DNA of 38,008 nucleotides from Firmicutes bacterium UBA4845 (GTDB taxonomy: Bacteria > Bacillota > Clostridia > Tissierellales > Sedimentibacteraceae): the NCBI GenBank assembly GCA_002399975.1, contig DHER01000095.1:1-38008 (forward strand). The letters are read 5' to 3'. This document shows, piece by piece, positions 35,648 through 38,008 of this stretch (position 1 is the first letter of the stretch; each line of letters begins with the position of its first letter). Under the pieces are notes generated by a model. That model saw only the letters and a program-made list of their open reading frames with translations, did not search any database and had not been told where the DNA came from. Made by a program: the position numbers and the translations under genes.

Positions 35648-35687
35648 GAAAAATGCTCTTGTATCTCCTTCTAATTTGATATATTCC

Positions 35688-37451
35688 TCATACAAATAAA
35701 TTAATCTTAGGTGAATTATAGTATGCGTCATCAGATTTTTGACGAAAAGCATTTTTTAATCCAAAACCTATTCCCTTTCCAATCACCACAGCATCTTTTC
35801 CTTTTAGATTTGCATAGTAAGTATATGCCATTTGAACTTCATCATCCCATGACTCCCATAATTCCGTACTTAAAACCATATTTTCCGAATATAACGGCAA
35901 CACCAAATTGATGTAAAATTTCAATTTTATTAGTGAAGCTGTTTTTAGTTGCTGAAATAATCTATCATAGATAAATTGTTCACTTTTGAGGCAACTTACT
36001 AATAACCACGATTGATTTACTTCTGGGAAAATGGTAATAGCCAATCTATGCATAATACCCTTCACAGTGTGTATTATTTTCTTTCCATTCATATCATAAT
36101 CCGGTGCAATGTATGCATAACCTGCAAATCTAATCTGCTCTGGAATCTTTATTGCACATGTAACTACCCCTTCAAATGTTCCAGCCATTATCTGTTCATC
36201 GAAGTGGGATTTAATTGGTTTAAATTCTTGTTCTTTTAGTTGAAGCATTCGATACATCCCAACCATATCTAAAGATAAGAATATTGAAGGATTCTCCTTA
36301 AAATTATCTCGAAAAATATTAAATGCTATTTTTTGCTTGTAATATTCAAAAATAAATGCCTTATAAGCATATATAAATTTCATTTCTTCACTTGTTTCAT
36401 CAAAATCAGGGGCACCCTTTTCAATAACTGCAAAGGCAATATTATCATGTAAATCACAAAAACAAGTTTCTGTGGTAGCATCATTCGCACTTGTTTTACT
36501 CAGCTCAATAATAGGAATTGTTTCACCATTAGGCATAGGTATAAGTAATGGTCCAAATATCATATTTTTATTATCTACAATACATTTATCTTGACTCACA
36601 TATTGATTTCTATTTCCTTTTTCATCTCCTACACACAATGCTCCTACTGTATTTTGATAAGTTTTAGCTGGAAAACAAACAGCATGAATATCGCTTGTAG
36701 TAAGAGTGTAGCTGATATTCTCTTGAAACCCGCATCCATTTCCACCATTATGATCTTGTCTATCAATCGTATTACCTGCAATACAATAACTGCCTGAATC
36801 AATTGGTTGTGATACTAGTGGTACATTATTACCACCAGTTCCGTATGTTGCAGCTATTGTTGGTGCTACATCAAGAGGTCCATTATATCTGCAGTCTTTT
36901 CCATGATTATCGAATAGAATAGGTTGATTGTTCTCACTTATTCCTGTTGCTGATGGAATGTTTGGGTAATCATCATTACATATTTCTGAACCATCTTGCT
37001 GGGATGCTATCACTATGGGCTGATTCCCTCCCATGCTGGCTCTTAGTGTAGAGGTGATATTCTCTGTTATGTCCATTCGCTCACCACCCTGATCATTTAA
37101 ACATAGCATGGGTTCTGCGACAAAAGTCTGCATCTGCATATTTTGAGTTGCCATCAAGGCTCCTGAAATTCCATTTAAATCAATCCCCTCATTGCGTTGA
37201 TTAATGTGGTATGCCTTATATTCCGTAGTTATATTATCATTAGATTCTCTTTCTCCTTCTTCCACTTCACCTTGAATTTCTAAAGCAATTCTTAATTGTT
37301 TAGGAAGTTCCTTGCCTCTTACTTTAGCTCTCCTGAGTATCCCTAAACATGCTGTCTTGCTCAAATAGTATTTTTGGTGCGGTGTGTCCTCCAAAATCTG
37401 CGACAAGAAAGATTCTTTTACGTCTTTGGGGGACACCCCAGTATTGAGCAT
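35688..37451 (-). CDS. +1-frame product: methyltransferase variable module fused to the C-terminal part of an unrelated protein
   Basis: 587 aa from the ATG at 37451, which has GGAG eight bases upstream although it lies inside the methyltransferase frame; the frame is open to 37685. Residues 1-60 read MLNTGVSPKDVKESFLSQIL, then KYYLSKTACLGILRRAKVRGKELP, a pattern I know from phage and ICE proteins. About 60-290 is a variable module (LNDQGGERMDITENITSTLRA, GPLDVAPTIAATYGTGGNNVPLV) usually in C5 methyltransferases. After QDKCIV near residue 293 the expected methyltransferase end (RRLTPxExERLQGFPD) is replaced by a domain with CFCDLHDN near residue 329 and FIYAYKAFIFEYYKQ, resembling the C-terminal part of an uncharacterised protein family. 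So this is a chimera. It could be translated alone, by a +1 shift, or be decayed. Confidence 0.6.
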   Translation of the reverse strand: MLNTGVSPKDVKESFLSQILEDTPHQKYYLSKTACLGILRRAKVRGKELPKQLRIALEIQGEVEEGERESNDNITTEYKAYHINQRNEGIDLNGISGALMATQNMQMQTFVAEPMLCLNDQGGERMDITENITSTLRASMGGNQPIVIASQQDGSEICNDDYPNIPSATGISENNQPILFDNHGKDCRYNGPLDVAPTIAATYGTGGNNVPLVSQPIDSGSYCIAGNTIDRQDHNGGNGCGFQENISYTLTTSDIHAVCFPAKTYQNTVGALCVGDEKGNRNQYVSQDKCIVDNKNMIFGPLLIPMPNGETIPIIELSKTSANDATTETCFCDLHDNIAFAVIEKGAPDFDETSEEMKFIYAYKAFIFEYYKQKIAFNIFRDNFKENPSIFLSLDMVGMYRMLQLKEQEFKPIKSHFDEQIMAGTFEGVVTCAIKIPEQIRFAGYAYIAPDYDMNGKKIIHTVKGIMHRLAITIFPEVNQSWLLVSCLKSEQFIYDRLFQQLKTASLIKLKFYINLVLPLYSENMVLSTELWESWDDEVQMAYTYYANLKGKDAVVIGKGIGFGLKNAFRQKSDDAYYNSPKINLFV

Positions 37452-37995
37452 CGAGAACTCTCCAAGCAATAGTGAATTCGTATCCCAATATGCACCCAGC
37501 AGGTTTCCATACCCCTCCCGGAGGTCTAGGTACAGATATGGTGCTGTCTGCAATTCTTGCGGTTTCTTCAAGGACCGCCTTGAAGTCTTCTCCTCCTGCA
37601 CTCGAGAATGCTCCAGGGACATTTTCCCAAACGAAGTATCGAGGTCGGATAAGGTGATTTGCCTTTCCTCTTCTTGCATCTGCACACCTCATTTCTTTTG
37701 TTATTCTTATTTGATCCATAAATAAACCTGAACGTTCACCAGCAAGTCCTGCTCTTGTACCTGCAACAGATAAGTCTTGACATGGTGAACCTCCTGTTAT
37801 GATATCTACAAGAGGCAATTCTTCTCCTTTTAGTTTTGTAATATCCCCCACATGGAGCATGTCAGGAAATCTTATTTTAGTCACTTCAATGGGAAAGGAC
37901 TCTATTTCACTTGCCCATACAGGAATAATTCCATTCTGGACAGCAGCAAGGGGAAATCCTCCTATCCCATCGAAAAGACTTCCCAATGTAATCAT
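37324..37995 (-). CDS. C5-cytosine DNA methyltransferase, catalytic N-terminal part
   Basis: 223 aa. Motif I GSLFDGIGGF, motif IV with catalytic Cys in GGSPCQDLSVAGTRAGLAGERSG (written in parts: GGSPCQDLS, RAGLAGERS), motif VI VWENVPGAF and motif VIII QRRKRIFLVADFGG are intact. The frame stops after FRDTQES, while the variable region normally found inside this protein continues in the +1 frame. Motifs IX and X are not found in any frame, so the enzyme is probably inactive unless complemented. Such methyltransferases are common cargo of Clostridial ICEs and phages and protect the element from restriction. Confidence 0.82.
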   Translation of the reverse strand: MITLGSLFDGIGGFPLAAVQNGIIPVWASEIESFPIEVTKIRFPDMLHVGDITKLKGEELPLVDIITGGSPCQDLSVAGTRAGLAGERSGLFMDQIRITKEMRCADARRGKANHLIRPRYFVWENVPGAFSSAGGEDFKAVLEETARIADSTISVPRPPGGVWKPAGCILGYEFTIAWRVLDAQYWGVPQRRKRIFLVADFGGHTAPKILFEQDSMFRDTQES

Positions 37996-38008
37996 TAATA
38001 CATCCCTA

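Larger units (their letters stand above)
35019..35687. other. 669-bp region without an intact gene: hairpins and decayed coding fragments
   Basis: Between the fused methyltransferase frame and the 102-aa gene. It holds three hairpins (listed separately) and, on the minus strand, short frames that look like broken coding sequence. One reads LELLKIYPAAKGVLGEVVIIIAHSRHVECVIGMQRKDT-stop (about 35500-35385 in two parts), and another reads MIEAIKDALRHFGVIQ-stop (about 35227-35180). The second resembles the last residues of the C-terminal extension in Clostridial RumA/RlmD-type 23S rRNA uracil methyltransferases, and HVEC-V-x-x-x-R-K could be from the same family. That match is from memory and weak. 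A 60-aa frame (35242-35424) between them has no family match or good start. Confidence 0.3.

Noticed and set aside
35251..35649. 132-aa plus-strand open frame with hydrophobic stretches
   Set aside because: No Shine-Dalgarno, opposite to all neighbours, no family pattern, and it crosses the decayed minus-strand fragments and a hairpin.
37452..37685. First 78 residues of the +1 frame at the methyltransferase (start at 37685)
   Set aside because: They overlap the conserved methyltransferase motifs out of frame and have no ribosome site; the ATG at 37451 is better supported.
1..38008. tRNA, rRNA, antibiotic-resistance genes, or an integrase
   Set aside because: None was recognised on either strand in this window.

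Overview
The window is the interior of a conjugative transposon (integrative and conjugative element, ICE) of the Tn1549 / Clostridioides CTn type, from a low-GC Bacillota host, probably an anaerobic member of the Clostridia or Tissierellia. The evidence is the gene set and its order (ParA/ParB, a DUF6017-type replication-like protein, PcfB, VirD4, a Maff2 pilin-like protein, VirB6, PrgI/VirB3, VirB4, an NlpC/P60 hydrolase, DUF4315, DUF4366, TopB, ArdA, RadC-YodL, TTRAP, a giant LtrC/SNF2 helicase, MobC, CD1845, relaxase), the strong AT bias, strong Shine-Dalgarno sites, and frequent TTG and GTG starts. Every gene I accept lies on the minus strand, so the biological order runs from high to low coordinates. 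Neither end of the element, nor an integrase, is in the window.

Layout in transcription order. (1) 37995-35688: a phage/ICE-type C5-cytosine methyltransferase with an overlapping +1 frame. That frame carries the variable module and is fused to the C-terminal part of an unrelated protein. (2) 35687-35019: no intact gene; hairpins and decayed coding fragments. (3) 35018-22436: partition and transfer genes, namely a small conserved ORF, ParA, ParB, DUF6017, DUF7768, PcfB, VirD4, Maff2, VirB6, PrgI, VirB4, NlpC/P60 and three small or surface proteins. (4) 22439-17634: DNA processing and anti-restriction, namely topoisomerase III (frameshifted), ArdA, a 61-aa ORF, RadC-YodL, TTRAP and a 71-aa ORF. 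(5) 17391-16360: an XRE-TPR regulator, apparently inserted between two copies of a 17-bp repeat. (6) 16155-7906: the 2516-aa helicase/methylase-fold protein with tnpV nested in another frame, then MobC, CD1845 and a strong three-tier terminator. (7) 7576-1109: a defence cargo with its own promoter. It holds a small XRE regulator, two complementary methyltransferase fragments joined at a deletion scar, a complete Gabija-like pair (GajA OLD/TOPRIM ATPase and GajB UvrD-like helicase) and an unrecognised third gene. (8) 1037-1: the N-terminal part of the MOBP-type relaxase, separated from mobC by the defence cargo.

How it works together. ParA/ParB and the DUF6017 protein would maintain the excised circle. 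MobC, relaxase, TopB and the giant helicase would process DNA. VirD4 with PcfB, and VirB3/B4/B6, the pilin and the cell-wall hydrolase, would form the export channel. ArdA would protect incoming DNA from type I restriction. The Gabija cassette would defend the host against phage or competing elements.

The observations I would follow up first are: a shared C-terminal peptide (S-V-x-x-x-L placed 21-24 residues from the C terminus) on four otherwise unrelated cytosolic ICE proteins, which could be a common export or docking signal; two nested out-of-frame genes with their own ribosome binding sites; the Gabija pair with its third gene; two independent chimeric joints in methyltransferase genes; and repeated leader hairpins that suggest control by attenuation.
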